Below, one piece after another: positions 1 through 8,698 of a stretch of DNA of 64,000 nucleotides. The position numbers and the translations under genes are program-made. Numbering within the stretch: position 1 is the stretch's first letter; each line of letters starts with the position of its first letter. The stretch comes from Acidimicrobiaceae bacterium (GTDB lineage Bacteria > Actinomycetota > Acidimicrobiia > Acidimicrobiales > UBA8592), in NCBI GenBank assembly GCA_024641655.1, contig JAHECR010000004.1:52065-116064 (forward strand), read 5' to 3'. The notes below the pieces were generated by a model. That model was not told the origin of the DNA. It made no database searches and saw nothing but the letters and a program-made list of their open reading frames with translations.

Positions 1-742
1 CATCCAGTCCGGCGAGGGCGGCACCGACGCCCAGGACTGGGCCGAGATGCTGCTGCGGATGTACAAGCGCTGGGCCGAGGGGCACGGCTTCGACTTCGAG
101 ATCGAGTCGATCAACGAGGGCGCCGAGGCGGGCATCACCTCGGCGGAGTTCCTGGTGCGTGGCCGACGCGCTTACGGCATGCTGCAGTCCGAACATGGCG
201 TCCACCGGCTGGTGCGCATCTCGCCGTTCAACAAGGAATCGAAACGCCAGACGGCCTTTGCGTCGATGCACGTCGTCCCGTTCTTCGACCAGGTGAGCGA
301 CCAGATCGAGATCGACGAGACCGAGCTGCGCATCGACACCTACCGTTCGTCGGGGGCCGGCGGGCAGCACGTCAACGTCACCGACTCCGCGGTGCGCATC
401 ACCCATCTGCCCACCGGCATCGTCGTGTCGTGCCAGAACGAGCGCAGCCAGCATCAGAACAAGGATCGGGCCATGCAGATGCTGGCGGCGCGTCTGCTCG
501 ATCTCGAGCACCAGAAGCGCCAGGACGAGCTGCAGGCGATCAGCGGGGAGTCCAAGCGGGTCGGTTTCGGGAGCCAGATCCGTTCGTATGTCCTGCAGCC
601 CTATCAGATGGTCAAGGATCTGCGATCGGGCCACGAGGTGGGCGCGGTCGAGACCGTGCTGGGTGGCGACGTCGACGGTTTCATCGAGGCATACCTCCGC
701 TGGCTGCGGGCCGGTGGCGGCGAGCCGATGGCGAGCGACTGA
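1..742 (+). CDS. prfB: Peptide chain release factor 2, 3' part (5' end outside window)
   Basis: This is the C-terminal part of release factor 2, which recognises UGA and UAA in the ribosomal A site and triggers peptide release. The reading frame is open from base 2, so the gene starts upstream of the window. The sequence shows the GGQ loop (SSGAGGQHVN), whose glutamine acts in the peptidyl transferase centre. It also shows the tripeptide anticodon SPF (RISPFNKES), which marks RF2 rather than RF1. The opening residues IQSGEGGTDAQDWAEML fit the start of domain 2. The programmed frameshift seen in many prfB genes would lie outside the window and cannot be judged. The prfB-ftsE-ftsX order is widely conserved in bacteria. 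Confidence 0.95.
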   Translation, partial: IQSGEGGTDAQDWAEMLLRMYKRWAEGHGFDFEIESINEGAEAGITSAEFLVRGRRAYGMLQSEHGVHRLVRISPFNKESKRQTAFASMHVVPFFDQVSDQIEIDETELRIDTYRSSGAGGQHVNVTDSAVRITHLPTGIVVSCQNERSQHQNKDRAMQMLAARLLDLEHQKRQDELQAISGESKRVGFGSQIRSYVLQPYQMVKDLRSGHEVGAVETVLGGDVDGFIEAYLRWLRAGGGEPMASD

Positions 743-846
743 CCGCAGATGCGTCGGCCCCTGCCCGGGAAGTTTCGTAACCTGGTGGTAACGTTCGTCT
801 CTCCCGCAGTGGCCCGCCCGGCGCCCTGTGCGACCCCGCTGCCATC

Positions 847-1521
847 ATGATCAAGCTCGAAGCCGTCACCAAGATCTACAAGGGTGAAGTGCTCGCACTT
901 CACGAGGCGTCCTGCGACATCCAGAAGGGCGAATTTGTGTTCCTGGTCGGGCCTTCGGGCTCTGGGAAGTCCACCTTCCTCCGCCTGCTGAACAAGGAGG
1001 AGGATCCCGAAAAGGGGCGGATCTTCGTCGCCGGCAAGGACATCGGGAGCCTGAGCCGCTGGCGGGTCCCGTACCTGCGGCGCAACATCGGGAGCATCTT
1101 CCAGGACTTCAAACTCCTGCCGAACAAGACCGTCTCGCAGAACGTGGCGTTCGCACTCGAGGTCATCGGGCGGCCCAAGCACGTGGTCAAGACCCAGGTG
1201 CCCGCGATCCTCGAGCTCGTCGGGCTCCAGAAGAAGATGGACAACCTGCCCCACGAGCTCTCGGGCGGGGAGCAGCAGCGGGTCTCGATCGCTCGTGCGT
1301 TCGTGAACCGCCCCCTGATCCTGCTCGCCGACGAGCCCACGGGGAACCTCGACCCGGCCACTTCGGTGGGCATCATGCGCCTGCTCGATCGCATCAACCG
1401 GACGGGCACCACGGTGGTCATGGCGACCCACGATCGCGGCATCGTCGACACGATGCGGCGCCGGGTCATCGAGCTCGACAGCGGCTCGATCGTTCGCGAT
1501 CAGGCGCGCGGGGTGTACTGA
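847..1521 (+). CDS. ftsE: Cell division ATP-binding protein FtsE
   Basis: FtsE is the cytoplasmic ATPase of the FtsEX complex, an ABC-type machine that activates cell-wall hydrolases at the septum rather than moving a solute. The 224-residue length is typical. The Walker A motif GPSGSGKST is at about residues 35-43, the signature LSGGEQQR at about 138-145, and Walker B with the catalytic glutamate is [13 protein letters not shown]. The H-loop is ATHDRG. Only six bases separate its stop from ftsX, so the two are surely cotranscribed. The ATG at 847 is the first methionine before the conserved beta strand. Confidence 0.97.
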   Translation: MIKLEAVTKIYKGEVLALHEASCDIQKGEFVFLVGPSGSGKSTFLRLLNKEEDPEKGRIFVAGKDIGSLSRWRVPYLRRNIGSIFQDFKLLPNKTVSQNVAFALEVIGRPKHVVKTQVPAILELVGLQKKMDNLPHELSGGEQQRVSIARAFVNRPLILLADEPTGNLDPATSVGIMRLLDRINRTGTTVVMATHDRGIVDTMRRRVIELDSGSIVRDQARGVY

Positions 1522-1527
1522 CCCGTC

Positions 1528-2427
1528 ATGGCGCTGAAACTCGACTATGTGGTCCGGGAAACCGGACGGAACCTGCGCAGGAACCTGACGCTGACGTTGG
1601 CGTCGGTACTCACCGTGGCGGTGTCGCTGAGCCTGCTCGGGGTGGCGCTGCTGCTCCAGAAGGGGGTGGCGAACGCAACCGACCGGTGGGAGGACGGCGT
1701 CGAGTTCATCATCTTCTTGCAGCCCGAAATCACCCAGGCCCAGCTCGACTCCATCCAGGACGATCTCAACCAGAGCGCCGGCGTGCAGACGTCGCGGTTC
1801 GTCACCCAGGAGGAGGCCTATCAGGAGTTCACCCAGGACTTCTTCCCCGACCAGCCTGAAATCACCGAGATCGTCACGCCCGACATCTTGCCCCCGTCGT
1901 TCCGGGTCGTTCCCGTCGAGCTCGACGCCGACGCCGTCGAGGCGCTGGCCGCAGAGTTCGAGACCAAGCCGGGCGTCAAGAAGGTCGTGCGCGCCACCGA
2001 GGAGATCCGCAAGATCGAGCGCGCCACCGACGTCGTTCGCTGGATCGTGCTCGGTGCCGGCGCGGTGTTGTTGCTCACCGGTCTGCTGCTGATCCTGAAC
2101 ACCATCCGGATGGCGATGTTCGCGCGCCGCCGGGAGATCGAGGTGATGAAGCTCGTCGGCGCGACGAACTGGTTCATCCTCGTACCGTTCATGCTCGAGG
2201 GCACCGTGCAGGGCATCGCGGGTGCGGCACTCGGTACGACCTCGGTCTACGGCGCCAACCGGGCCTTCGCCCGATGGCTGGCGAGCGACGACGTGCTCAC
2301 CATCTTGAAGAGCTTCGCGGTCACCTCCGGCGAGGTGTGGGGCATCAGCTTGTTCTTGCTGGCAATCGGCGCTGCAGTCGGCGCGGTCGGTTCGGCGATC
2401 GCCGCCTATCGCTTCCTCGACGTCTGA
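1528..2427 (+). CDS. ftsX: Cell division protein FtsX
   Basis: FtsX is the membrane half of FtsEX and links ATP hydrolysis by FtsE to extracellular peptidoglycan hydrolases. The 299 residues contain a cytoplasmic N-terminus, a first membrane segment at about 19-42 and an extracellular domain at about 45-170 carrying the family's alternating acidic/hydrophobic pattern. Three C-terminal membrane helices follow. The stretch RRREIEVMKLVGATNWFI between the second and third helices is the typical FtsX/MacB-family coupling region. In mycobacteria FtsX recruits RipC; no RipC-like or FtsX-partner peptidase gene lies next to it here. Confidence 0.96.
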   Translation: MALKLDYVVRETGRNLRRNLTLTLASVLTVAVSLSLLGVALLLQKGVANATDRWEDGVEFIIFLQPEITQAQLDSIQDDLNQSAGVQTSRFVTQEEAYQEFTQDFFPDQPEITEIVTPDILPPSFRVVPVELDADAVEALAAEFETKPGVKKVVRATEEIRKIERATDVVRWIVLGAGAVLLLTGLLLILNTIRMAMFARRREIEVMKLVGATNWFILVPFMLEGTVQGIAGAALGTTSVYGANRAFARWLASDDVLTILKSFAVTSGEVWGISLFLLAIGAAVGAVGSAIAAYRFLDV

Positions 2428-2506
2428 GCGTCGACACCGCTGGAGTCCTCGCCGGCCAGAGCGGTAGAGTCGGCGATCTCACCGACGTCGTTGTTCAGGA
2501 GTCGAG

Positions 2507-3592
2507 ATGCCACAGCAGGTACGCGGAGTCGTCGCCCGTTCTCAGGGTGCCCCGGTCACGGTCGAGACCATCATCGTCCCCGATCCCGGGCCGGGCGAGG
2601 CCGTCGTGGCGGTACAGGCATGCGGGGTGTGCCACACCGACCTGCACTACCGAGAGGGGGGCATCAACGACGAGTTCCCCTTCCTGTTGGGCCACGAGGC
2701 CGCCGGGATCGTCGAGTCCGTCGGCGAGGGGGTTACCGACGTCGCCCCCGGGGACTTCGTGATCCTCAACTGGCGGGCGGTGTGCGGGGAATGCCGGGCC
2801 TGTCTGCGCGGCCGGCCCCAGTACTGCTTCGCGACGCACAACGCCACCCAGCGCATGACGTTGCTCGACGGCACCGAGCTCAGCCCGGCCCTCGGGATCG
2901 GCGCCTTTGCCGACAAGACGCTGGTGGCCGCGGGGCAGTGCACCAAGGTCGATCGTGCCGCTCGGCCGGCCGCAGCAGGACTGCTCGGCTGTGGGGTCAT
3001 GGCGGGCATCGGTGCCGCAGTCAATACCGGCAACGTCGGTCGTGGTGACTCGGTGGCCGTGTTTGGCTGCGGTGGCGTCGGAGACGCCGCGATCGCCGGC
3101 GCTCGCCTCGCCGGCGCATCCAAGATCATCGCGGTCGATGTCGACGACACCAAGCTCGACTGGGCCAGGGGCTTCGGTGCCACCCACACGGTGAACGCCA
3201 CCCGCGAAGACGCTGTCGAGCGCATCCGGGAGCTCACCGACGGCAACGGGGCCGACGTGGTCATCGAGGCCATCGGTCTTCCCGAGACGTACCGCCAGGC
3301 GTTCTACGCCCGCGACCTCGCCGGCACCGTCGTGCTCGTCGGCGTGCCCCGCCCGGACATGACGATCGAGTTGCCCTTCCTCGACGTCTTCGGTCGCGGG
3401 GGAGCGTTGAAGTCGTCGTGGTACGGCGACTGCCTGCCCAGTCGTGACTTCCCGATGTTGATCGATCTCTACCTGCAGGGTCGTCTCGATCTCGACGGGT
3501 TCGTTTCGGAGACCATCGACCTGCACGGCGTCGAGGACGCCTTCCACAAGATGGAGTCCGGGGCGGTGCTTCGCTCCGTCGTCGAGTTCTGA
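2507..3592 (+). CDS. mscR: S-(hydroxymethyl)mycothiol dehydrogenase (NAD/mycothiol-dependent formaldehyde dehydrogenase)
   Basis: This zinc-dependent medium-chain dehydrogenase oxidises the adduct of formaldehyde with mycothiol and probably also reduces S-nitrosomycothiol. Much of it matches M. tuberculosis MscR (Rv2259) as I recall it, for example [26 protein letters not shown] and [13 protein letters not shown]. Catalytic zinc ligands are in CGVCHTD (about residue 42) and GHEAAG. The structural zinc ligands are the four cysteines of [15 protein letters not shown], and the NAD-binding loop is GCGGVGDAA. It implies that the organism makes mycothiol. The gene stands alone, 80 bp after ftsX, and converges on the hemolysin III gene only 7 bp away. 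Confidence 0.93.
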   Translation: MPQQVRGVVARSQGAPVTVETIIVPDPGPGEAVVAVQACGVCHTDLHYREGGINDEFPFLLGHEAAGIVESVGEGVTDVAPGDFVILNWRAVCGECRACLRGRPQYCFATHNATQRMTLLDGTELSPALGIGAFADKTLVAAGQCTKVDRAARPAAAGLLGCGVMAGIGAAVNTGNVGRGDSVAVFGCGGVGDAAIAGARLAGASKIIAVDVDDTKLDWARGFGATHTVNATREDAVERIRELTDGNGADVVIEAIGLPETYRQAFYARDLAGTVVLVGVPRPDMTIELPFLDVFGRGGALKSSWYGDCLPSRDFPMLIDLYLQGRLDLDGFVSETIDLHGVEDAFHKMESGAVLRSVVEF

Positions 3593-3599
3593 GCTGCGG

Positions 3600-4262
3600 T
3601 CAGGCGCCCGCGCCGTGCGGGAGCGCGAAGAACGCCACCACGACGTAATGCGACGCGACCGCAGCCACCACGAAGAGGTGGAAGATCTCGTGGAAACCGA
3701 ACCAGGTGGGCCATGGGTCGGGACGCCGCCGGGCGTAGACCGTCGCTCCGATGGTGTGCAGGCATCCACCGGTGAGTAGCAGTGCGAAGCCGCCGACGCC
3801 GAGCGCCTGCCAGATGTCATCGATGACGACGAGCGCGGCCCAACCGACGACGATGTAGAGCCCGACGATGATCCAGCGCGGGGCGTTCGGCCACAGGAGC
3901 TGGGTGGCGACACCTGCCGCGGCGCCTGTCCAGACCAACGTGAGGATGAGCCTGCTGGAGCCCGGTGGCAGGCCGGCGGCGACACCGGTATAGGTCGCGG
4001 CGATGGCGACGAAGATCATTGCGTGGTCGAGGCGCCGAAGGACCGTGTGGGCGCGGCGGCCCCAGCGGAAGCGGTGGTAGAGGGCGCTGGTGGCGAACAG
4101 ACCGACGATCGCCGATGCGAACAGCGCTGCGGTGGAGCGGGTGCCGGCCGAGAAGATGATGAGGATCGGGCACAACGCAGCAGCGGCGAGCCCTGCCACG
4201 GCGTGCGACCACCCGCGCAGTCGGGGTTTGGCCTCGAGATGCATGGGCGTCGCTGTGGCCAT
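3600..4262 (-). CDS. Hemolysin III / PAQR-family membrane protein
   Basis: This is a seven-helix membrane protein of the HlyIII/YqfA/PAQR family, some members of which have metal-dependent hydrolase activity; the bacterial substrate is unknown. About 220 residues are almost all hydrophobic helices. The conserved metal-site residues are visible as SALYHRF near helix 2, LDHAMIF at helix 3, and HEIFHLFVV plus ASHY near the C-terminus. The start at 4262 leaves 62 bp before the divergent gene. An in-frame start at 4310 would add 16 low-complexity residues and almost abut the neighbouring start, so it is less likely. Confidence 0.85.
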   Translation of the reverse strand: MATATPMHLEAKPRLRGWSHAVAGLAAAALCPILIIFSAGTRSTAALFASAIVGLFATSALYHRFRWGRRAHTVLRRLDHAMIFVAIAATYTGVAAGLPPGSSRLILTLVWTGAAAGVATQLLWPNAPRWIIVGLYIVVGWAALVVIDDIWQALGVGGFALLLTGGCLHTIGATVYARRRPDPWPTWFGFHEIFHLFVVAAVASHYVVVAFFALPHGAGA

Positions 4263-4324
4263 GGAATCGACAGTAGCTGGTCTGTTGGTGGGGCCCGCCG
4301 CGGCTCGCATCTAGACTCCGGCGC

Positions 4325-5047
4325 ATGGACACCGCTGCTCTTGTCGATGCCGTCGAATCCAATGGTCGCCGGTTGCTCGAGGCCGCCGCGACGGATCTGG
4401 CTGCTCCGGTTGTCGCCTGCCCTGGTTGGGATGTCGCCCGCTTGGTGACCCATGTCGGTCAGATCCATGCGTGGATGACCGCCACCATCGAAGCCGACAC
4501 GCTCGAGCGACCGACGCACCGCTTCGTCGACGCTCCCGAGGGCGACCCCGTGACGTGGGAACGCGCCATCCTGGAGCGTCTCGTCGAGGTACTGCGCTCC
4601 ACGGACCCCGAGCGCCCTTCGTGGACCTGGGGGGTGCAGCAACAGGTCGGCTGGTACGCGCGACGGATGGCGCACGAGACGGTCGTGCACCGATGGGACG
4701 TCGAGCAGGCGGTCGGGGCCCCGACCCCGATCGACAGCGACCTCGCCGCGGACGGCGTCGATGAGCTCGTACACGTCGGCATGCAGTTCTCGACGAACCC
4801 GAACAAGTCGTTCGTGTACCCGACGGGGTCCCTACACCTGCACCGCACCGACGGCGAAGGTGAATGGCTGTTGCGCGTCGACGGCGGCGAGCACTTCGTT
4901 GTCAGTCGCGAACACGCCAAAGGGGACGTGGCGGTGCGCGGCTCGGGCCCGGATCTGCTCCTCTATCTGTGGGGTCGCCGTACCGAGGGCCTCGAAGTGT
5001 TCGGTGATCGTGACCTCGCGGCGGCCTGGGCGAAGGTCGCGCCGTAG
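4325..5047 (+). CDS. DinB-like / maleylpyruvate isomerase family mycothiol-dependent enzyme
   Basis: This protein of 240 residues belongs to the actinobacterial TIGR03083-type family, whose N-terminal half is a DinB-like four-helix metal-binding bundle. Family members such as mycothiol-dependent maleylpyruvate isomerase bind a divalent metal and use mycothiol as thiol cofactor. The metal ligands are seen as LVTHVGQIHAW (about residue 43) and RMAHETVVHRWDVEQA (about residues 118-133), the HExxxHRxD pattern typical of the family. The C-terminal part (about 170-235) looks like the sterol-carrier-like domain often present. The substrate cannot be predicted. It converges with cfa, three bases apart. 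Confidence 0.85.
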   Translation: MDTAALVDAVESNGRRLLEAAATDLAAPVVACPGWDVARLVTHVGQIHAWMTATIEADTLERPTHRFVDAPEGDPVTWERAILERLVEVLRSTDPERPSWTWGVQQQVGWYARRMAHETVVHRWDVEQAVGAPTPIDSDLAADGVDELVHVGMQFSTNPNKSFVYPTGSLHLHRTDGEGEWLLRVDGGEHFVVSREHAKGDVAVRGSGPDLLLYLWGRRTEGLEVFGDRDLAAAWAKVAP

Positions 5048-5050
5048 GGC

Positions 5051-6166
5051 TCAGCGCGCTGCGTGGTAGACGGGGCTGTGTTGCCGGGCGCGGCTGAACA
5101 CGATCTGCCACAGCTGCAGGTTCCGCACCCGGAACGACGCGGCCGACGCGCAGAGGTAGTAGCGCCAGGTCCGTCGGAACCGCTCGTCGTAGGTCGGGAG
5201 CTCGTCCCACCGGCTCTCGATGTTCGCCAGCCACGTCATCAAGGTCCGGTCGTAGTCGGGCCCGAAGTTGTGGACGTCCTCGACGGCCCACTCGCCGAGG
5301 GAGGCACGGGCGATCTGCTCGAGGGAGGGCACGACGCCGCCGGGGAAGATGTACTTGTCGAACCACGGATCGGTCCGGCTCTTGGTTTCGTTGGAGCCGA
5401 TCGTGTGATGGAGCATGAGCCCGTCGGGAGCAAGACGGTCAGCGCACACCGAAAAGAAGCGCCGCAGGTTCCTGGGGCCGACGTGCTCCATCATCCCCAC
5501 CGAGGTGATCCGGTCGAAGGTGCCGATGACCTCGCGGTAGTCGGCCTGCTTGATCTCGACTGAGAGGCCGGCGGTTCGCTCGGTGGCGACCCGCACTTGT
5601 TCGGCTGCGGGGGTGATGCCCACGACCTCGACGCCGTAGCGCTGTGACGCGTGTGCGGCGAGACCGCCCCAGCCGCAGCCGATGTCGAGCAGACGCATGC
5701 CGGGCTGGAGGTGCAGCTTGCGGCAGATGAGATCGAGCTTCGCCTCTTGTGCCGCATCGAGGTCGTCGGCGTCTCGCCAGTAACCGCAGCTGTAAATCAT
5801 CCGCCGGTCGAGCATGCGCTCGTACAGGTCGTTTCCGATGTCGTAGTGGAACGACGCGTTGTCGCCGGCGCGCCGTCGCGACTGCCGGTTCGTGGTGGCC
5901 GCCTTCGCCGCCAGGACGATCACCGCTGGTGCGAGACGAACGGCGCTTCGGACGTCGGTGATGATCAGCCGCTCCAGGAACTGGTCCACATGCTGGGCGT
6001 CCCACCAGCCGTCCTGGTAGGACTCGCCGAGGCCGAGCTCGCGATCGCGCAAGACCCGGGCCCAGAGCCGTTGGTCATGGACCTGTATGTCCCAGGGCCG
6101 AGATCCGTTGAGCTCGATACCTGCTTGATCGAGGAGGCGTTGTGCGGTTGCTTCGGTGTCCAGCAT
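5051..6166 (-). CDS. cfa: Cyclopropane-fatty-acyl-phospholipid synthase
   Basis: This AdoMet-dependent enzyme adds a methylene bridge to unsaturated acyl chains of membrane phospholipids. The 371-residue protein aligns end to end with E. coli Cfa from memory, including the N-terminal lipid-binding part (GLGESYQDGWWDAQ) and the AdoMet loop LLDIGCGWGGLA. It also shares the motif HYDIGNDLYERMLD, MMEHVGPRN and WFDKYIFPGG. The ATG at 6166 is chosen because it gives the E. coli-like N-terminus; the frame stays open far upstream across the sortase gene, but that extension does not look like protein. The full-length E. coli-type form differs from the short mycolic-acid cyclopropane synthases usual in mycobacteria. 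Confidence 0.94.
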   Translation of the reverse strand: MLDTEATAQRLLDQAGIELNGSRPWDIQVHDQRLWARVLRDRELGLGESYQDGWWDAQHVDQFLERLIITDVRSAVRLAPAVIVLAAKAATTNRQSRRRAGDNASFHYDIGNDLYERMLDRRMIYSCGYWRDADDLDAAQEAKLDLICRKLHLQPGMRLLDIGCGWGGLAAHASQRYGVEVVGITPAAEQVRVATERTAGLSVEIKQADYREVIGTFDRITSVGMMEHVGPRNLRRFFSVCADRLAPDGLMLHHTIGSNETKSRTDPWFDKYIFPGGVVPSLEQIARASLGEWAVEDVHNFGPDYDRTLMTWLANIESRWDELPTYDERFRRTWRYYLCASAASFRVRNLQLWQIVFSRARQHSPVYHAAR

Positions 6167-6252
6167 GGTGCGGCTCCGCTGGATGAGGGGTCTCCTGCCA
6201 TCGTCGCGCGCCGAGCCGGAGGGGGAAAATCCCGGCCTTGGTCTGTTCCGCT

Positions 6253-6291
6253 GCCCTCGAGCCCTCGAGCCCTCGAGCCCTCGAGCCCTCA
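6253..6291. repeat. 8-bp tandem repeat (GCCCTCGA), nearly five copies
   Basis: Four perfect copies of GCCCTCGA and a partial fifth lie between the sortase stop and cfa. The last partial copy contains the sortase stop codon (complement of TCA at 6289-6291). Each junction creates the palindrome CTCGAG. This looks like a slippage-prone simple repeat at the 3' end of the sortase gene, where copy-number change would alter its last residues or the spacing to cfa. Confidence 0.85.
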
Positions 6292-7008
6292 GACCGGCCG
6301 GGCCACCACCACGACGTTGCTGTCGTAGCTCCGGCGCGTGGTGTCGAACGCTCCTCCGCACGAGATGAGCGTCAGCCGAGCCTCGCCGGTTCGGTCGAAC
6401 GCACCCGTGGACTGGAGGTCTTCCTTCTTGTGCACTGTGGTCTCGATGACCTCGTAGCGGCTCACGGCACCGTCGGCGTCGATGACCTCGACCGCGTCGC
6501 CGACCTCCACCCGGTCGAGATGACGGAACACACCGTCGATGCCGCGCGACGCGATGTGGGCGGCCAGCACGGCGGAGCCGGGCGCACCCGGCACCGGCCC
6601 GAAGCGGTACCAGCCCACGCGACGAGCGTCGGGGATCTCCATCTGACCGTCCGCCAAGACGCCGACCGGGAGGATCGGCGCCGCATCGATGTCGAGTGCG
6701 GGGATCCGGAGCAACGTCGGCTCGACGACCTCGGGAACCGCAGGGATGCCCGCAGCGGAAGGCAGCGGTGTGCCGAACGGCTCGTCGGGTGGATCGGTCG
6801 CGGGATCGGTAGGTCTCGGCGAGGGTGAGGGCGAGGTCGTCGCGGCGAGGTCGGTGACGGTCGCCGTCGGGCGGGGCTCCGGATCGGTGCGGGCCTCGAC
6901 ATTGCCGCTGCTGCACGCGGACGCCAGGCAGCACGCGGCGAGGACGGCCGACACCCACCGGGGGGTCGACCGTCCTGCACCGAGCCTCATGGAGAGGCGT
7001 TCGCTCAA
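6289..7008 (-). CDS. Class F-like sortase (cell-surface transpeptidase)
   Basis: Sortases cleave a sorting signal on secreted proteins and attach them to the cell surface. The 239-residue protein has an N-terminal hydrophobic segment with a lipobox-like LASAC, then a Ser/Thr/Pro-rich linker (about 45-85) and a sortase barrel. The catalytic histidine is in LAAHIASRG, the cysteine in LTLISCGGAFD and the arginine in TRRSYDSNVVV, the pattern of actinobacterial class E/F enzymes. The TTG start at 7008 overlaps the stop of the upstream DUF4397 gene; an ATG at 6990 is an alternative. Overlap with a membrane-anchored surface protein suggests enzyme and substrate are made together. Confidence 0.85.
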   Translation of the reverse strand: MSERLSMRLGAGRSTPRWVSAVLAACCLASACSSGNVEARTDPEPRPTATVTDLAATTSPSPSPRPTDPATDPPDEPFGTPLPSAAGIPAVPEVVEPTLLRIPALDIDAAPILPVGVLADGQMEIPDARRVGWYRFGPVPGAPGSAVLAAHIASRGIDGVFRHLDRVEVGDAVEVIDADGAVSRYEVIETTVHKKEDLQSTGAFDRTGEARLTLISCGGAFDTTRRSYDSNVVVVARPV

Positions 7009-7814
7009 CGCTTCACGGTGGCCAGCCGGAGCGAGCCGGCGCCGATGACGAGCGCGCCGGCCAGCGCTGCGGCAACGAGGGCGATCGTCACCGTGCTACC
7101 CGAGCCATCGCTCACGGGCGAGGTGCCGGTGTTGACCGCGGCTGGTGCGGTGCCGAGACCGGTGATGGTCTCGGTGAGGACGCTGAGCTCGCTGTTGACC
7201 GAGCCGACGGCGTAGACGATCAGCGAGCTGCCTTCGACGATGGGCAGGTCGGCCGGGCCGATGACCACGGTGTCGGAGCCAACCGGCTCGACGGTGGCAG
7301 TGATCGTGCCGGCGGCGAGATCAGCGGAACCTTCGGCACCGTTCACGACGTTGGCAAACGCCACGGAGCCGTTGGCCAGGATGTCGACGGCGGGCGCCTC
7401 AGCGGTGTGACGCACGACGAGGCGACCTTCGCCGGCAGCGATGGTCGAGGTGTCGTTCGCGAACACACCCAGGGTCGGGGCGCCCGCAGCATTGAGGTGG
7501 GCGATGACGGTGTAGTTGCCAGTGGCGGGCACGGCGAAGTCACCGGCGTCGATGGCGACCGAGTCGTCGGCGGCCACCGTGACCTGCAGGCCGACGAGCG
7601 TCTGGCCGGCGAACGAGGACAGGTCCTGCGTCTCGCCGAAGGCGAAGTCCTCGATGACCGGGCTGCCGTCCACCACCACGTTCACGACGACTCCGGGGAT
7701 GCCGTGGATCAGGTGGATGCGGGCGGCGCTCTGCGCGCCGGCGGGGCTTGCCGACACGAGTGCGGTGACGACCGCGAGAGCCAATACTGCGAACAGGGCG
7801 GTGATCTTTTTCAC
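7005..7814 (-). CDS. Secreted DUF4397-domain surface protein
   Basis: This 269-residue protein is exported: residues 1-27 are a signal peptide (KKITALF, a hydrophobic core, cleavage near SPAGAQS). DUF4397 repeats follow, recognisable by ARIHLIHGIPG and the beta-rich strands with RLVVRHTAEAPAVDI. The C-terminus has a Gly/Ser/Thr-rich stretch (NTGTSPVSDGSGS), a hydrophobic helix and a basic tail LRLATVKR, the layout of a sortase substrate without a textbook LPxTG. The start is the GTG at 7814, preceded by GGAGGA; the longer frame to 8048 is not needed. It overlaps the sortase start by four bases and is probably that enzyme's substrate. Confidence 0.85.
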   Translation of the reverse strand: MKKITALFAVLALAVVTALVSASPAGAQSAARIHLIHGIPGVVVNVVVDGSPVIEDFAFGETQDLSSFAGQTLVGLQVTVAADDSVAIDAGDFAVPATGNYTVIAHLNAAGAPTLGVFANDTSTIAAGEGRLVVRHTAEAPAVDILANGSVAFANVVNGAEGSADLAAGTITATVEPVGSDTVVIGPADLPIVEGSSLIVYAVGSVNSELSVLTETITGLGTAPAAVNTGTSPVSDGSGSTVTIALVAAALAGALVIGAGSLRLATVKR

Positions 7815-8095
7815 TGGGGTTCCTCCGGGGTAGGTGTTTGGTCCCTCTTCGCCTCGTTGCCCTCCCCTGGATGCGCGGGCGTGAACATTTTTCGTCGAGG
7901 CCGGGCGCGCAGAGTTCGTTCGCGTGCGGGCGGCGCTCGGCCCCCGAACCGCGACACGGTGTGCGTCGCACCTGGTGCCCATTCGAAACGGTGTGCATCC
8001 AGGCCGGCAGTGGGGAGCGAAGAAGGGTCGTGGCTGCCGTTTCCGCACTCCTTACCCGTCCTGAGCATCGGCCCCTCTTCTACGCCTCCGCGCCC

Positions 8096-8698
8096 GTGCG
8101 GCGATACAGTCCGGCGGAGCGCAGCAGCACGGCGATACGGGAGTCGGAGGCGTTGGAGGCGTTGGCGGATATCGAGCGGGCGTTTTGCACCGGTGCCCCC
8201 GATGCGTTGCGCGCGGCCTACGACGAGGTCGGCTCACTCGTCTACTCCTTCTGCGTGCGCACCGTGGGGGCCGAGCTGGCGGCAGATGTGACCCAGGAGG
8301 TCTTCATCTCGGCTTGGCGGTCGCGCGAGCGCTTCGATCCCGATCGGGGAAGCTTGACGGCGTGGCTGATGGGTATCGCCAAGTTCCGATGCGTCGACGC
8401 CCTGCGTTCGCAGGGCCGTCGCCCTGCTCCCGCCGACGTCGACCTCCTCGACCGCTCTGCCCCGGTCGCCACCGACGACGAGCCGGGCATCGCGCGAGTC
8501 GCCGACCGGATGCTGCTCGCCGAGGGTTTGGCTGGGCTGCCCCAGCGAACCCGGGTCTGCGTCGAGCTCGCGTTCTACGACCAACTCACCCACGGCGAGA
8601 TCGCCGAGTTCACCGGCCATCCCCTGGGTACCGTCAAGAGTGACATCCGTCGCGGCCTCGCTCGTCTGCGACGTCATCTGGAGCATCGCGATGACTGA
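8096..8698 (+). CDS. ECF-type RNA polymerase sigma factor (sigma-70 family)
   Basis: This extracytoplasmic-function sigma factor directs RNA polymerase to a small set of promoters. Region 2 runs from about residue 28 to 95 (VTQEVFISAWRSRERFDPDRGSL is the region 2.3/2.4 block), and region 4 from about 135 to 195 (LPQRTRVCVELAFYDQLTHGEIAE, then HPLGTVKSDIRRGLARLR, the -35-binding helix-turn-helix). The GTG at 8096 gives a normal ECF length of 200 residues; a GTG at 8030 is an alternative, and no strong ribosome binding site decides. It overlaps the anti-sigma gene by eight bases. Its N-terminus is divergent from the DUF4397-sortase operon, a possible target. Confidence 0.9.
   Translation: MRRYSPAERSSTAIRESEALEALADIERAFCTGAPDALRAAYDEVGSLVYSFCVRTVGAELAADVTQEVFISAWRSRERFDPDRGSLTAWLMGIAKFRCVDALRSQGRRPAPADVDLLDRSAPVATDDEPGIARVADRMLLAEGLAGLPQRTRVCVELAFYDQLTHGEIAEFTGHPLGTVKSDIRRGLARLRRHLEHRDD

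Noticed and set aside
2495..3985. A 496-codon open frame on the minus strand opposite mscR
   Set aside because: It has the His/Asp/Gly/Arg-rich composition of an antisense shadow, and the opposite strand encodes a well-recognised dehydrogenase.
6167..6958. Long N-terminal extension of the cfa reading frame (frame open to 6958)
   Set aside because: The extension runs across the sortase gene in another frame, is Arg-rich as high-GC shadow frames are, and the protein aligns with Cfa only from the ATG at 6166.
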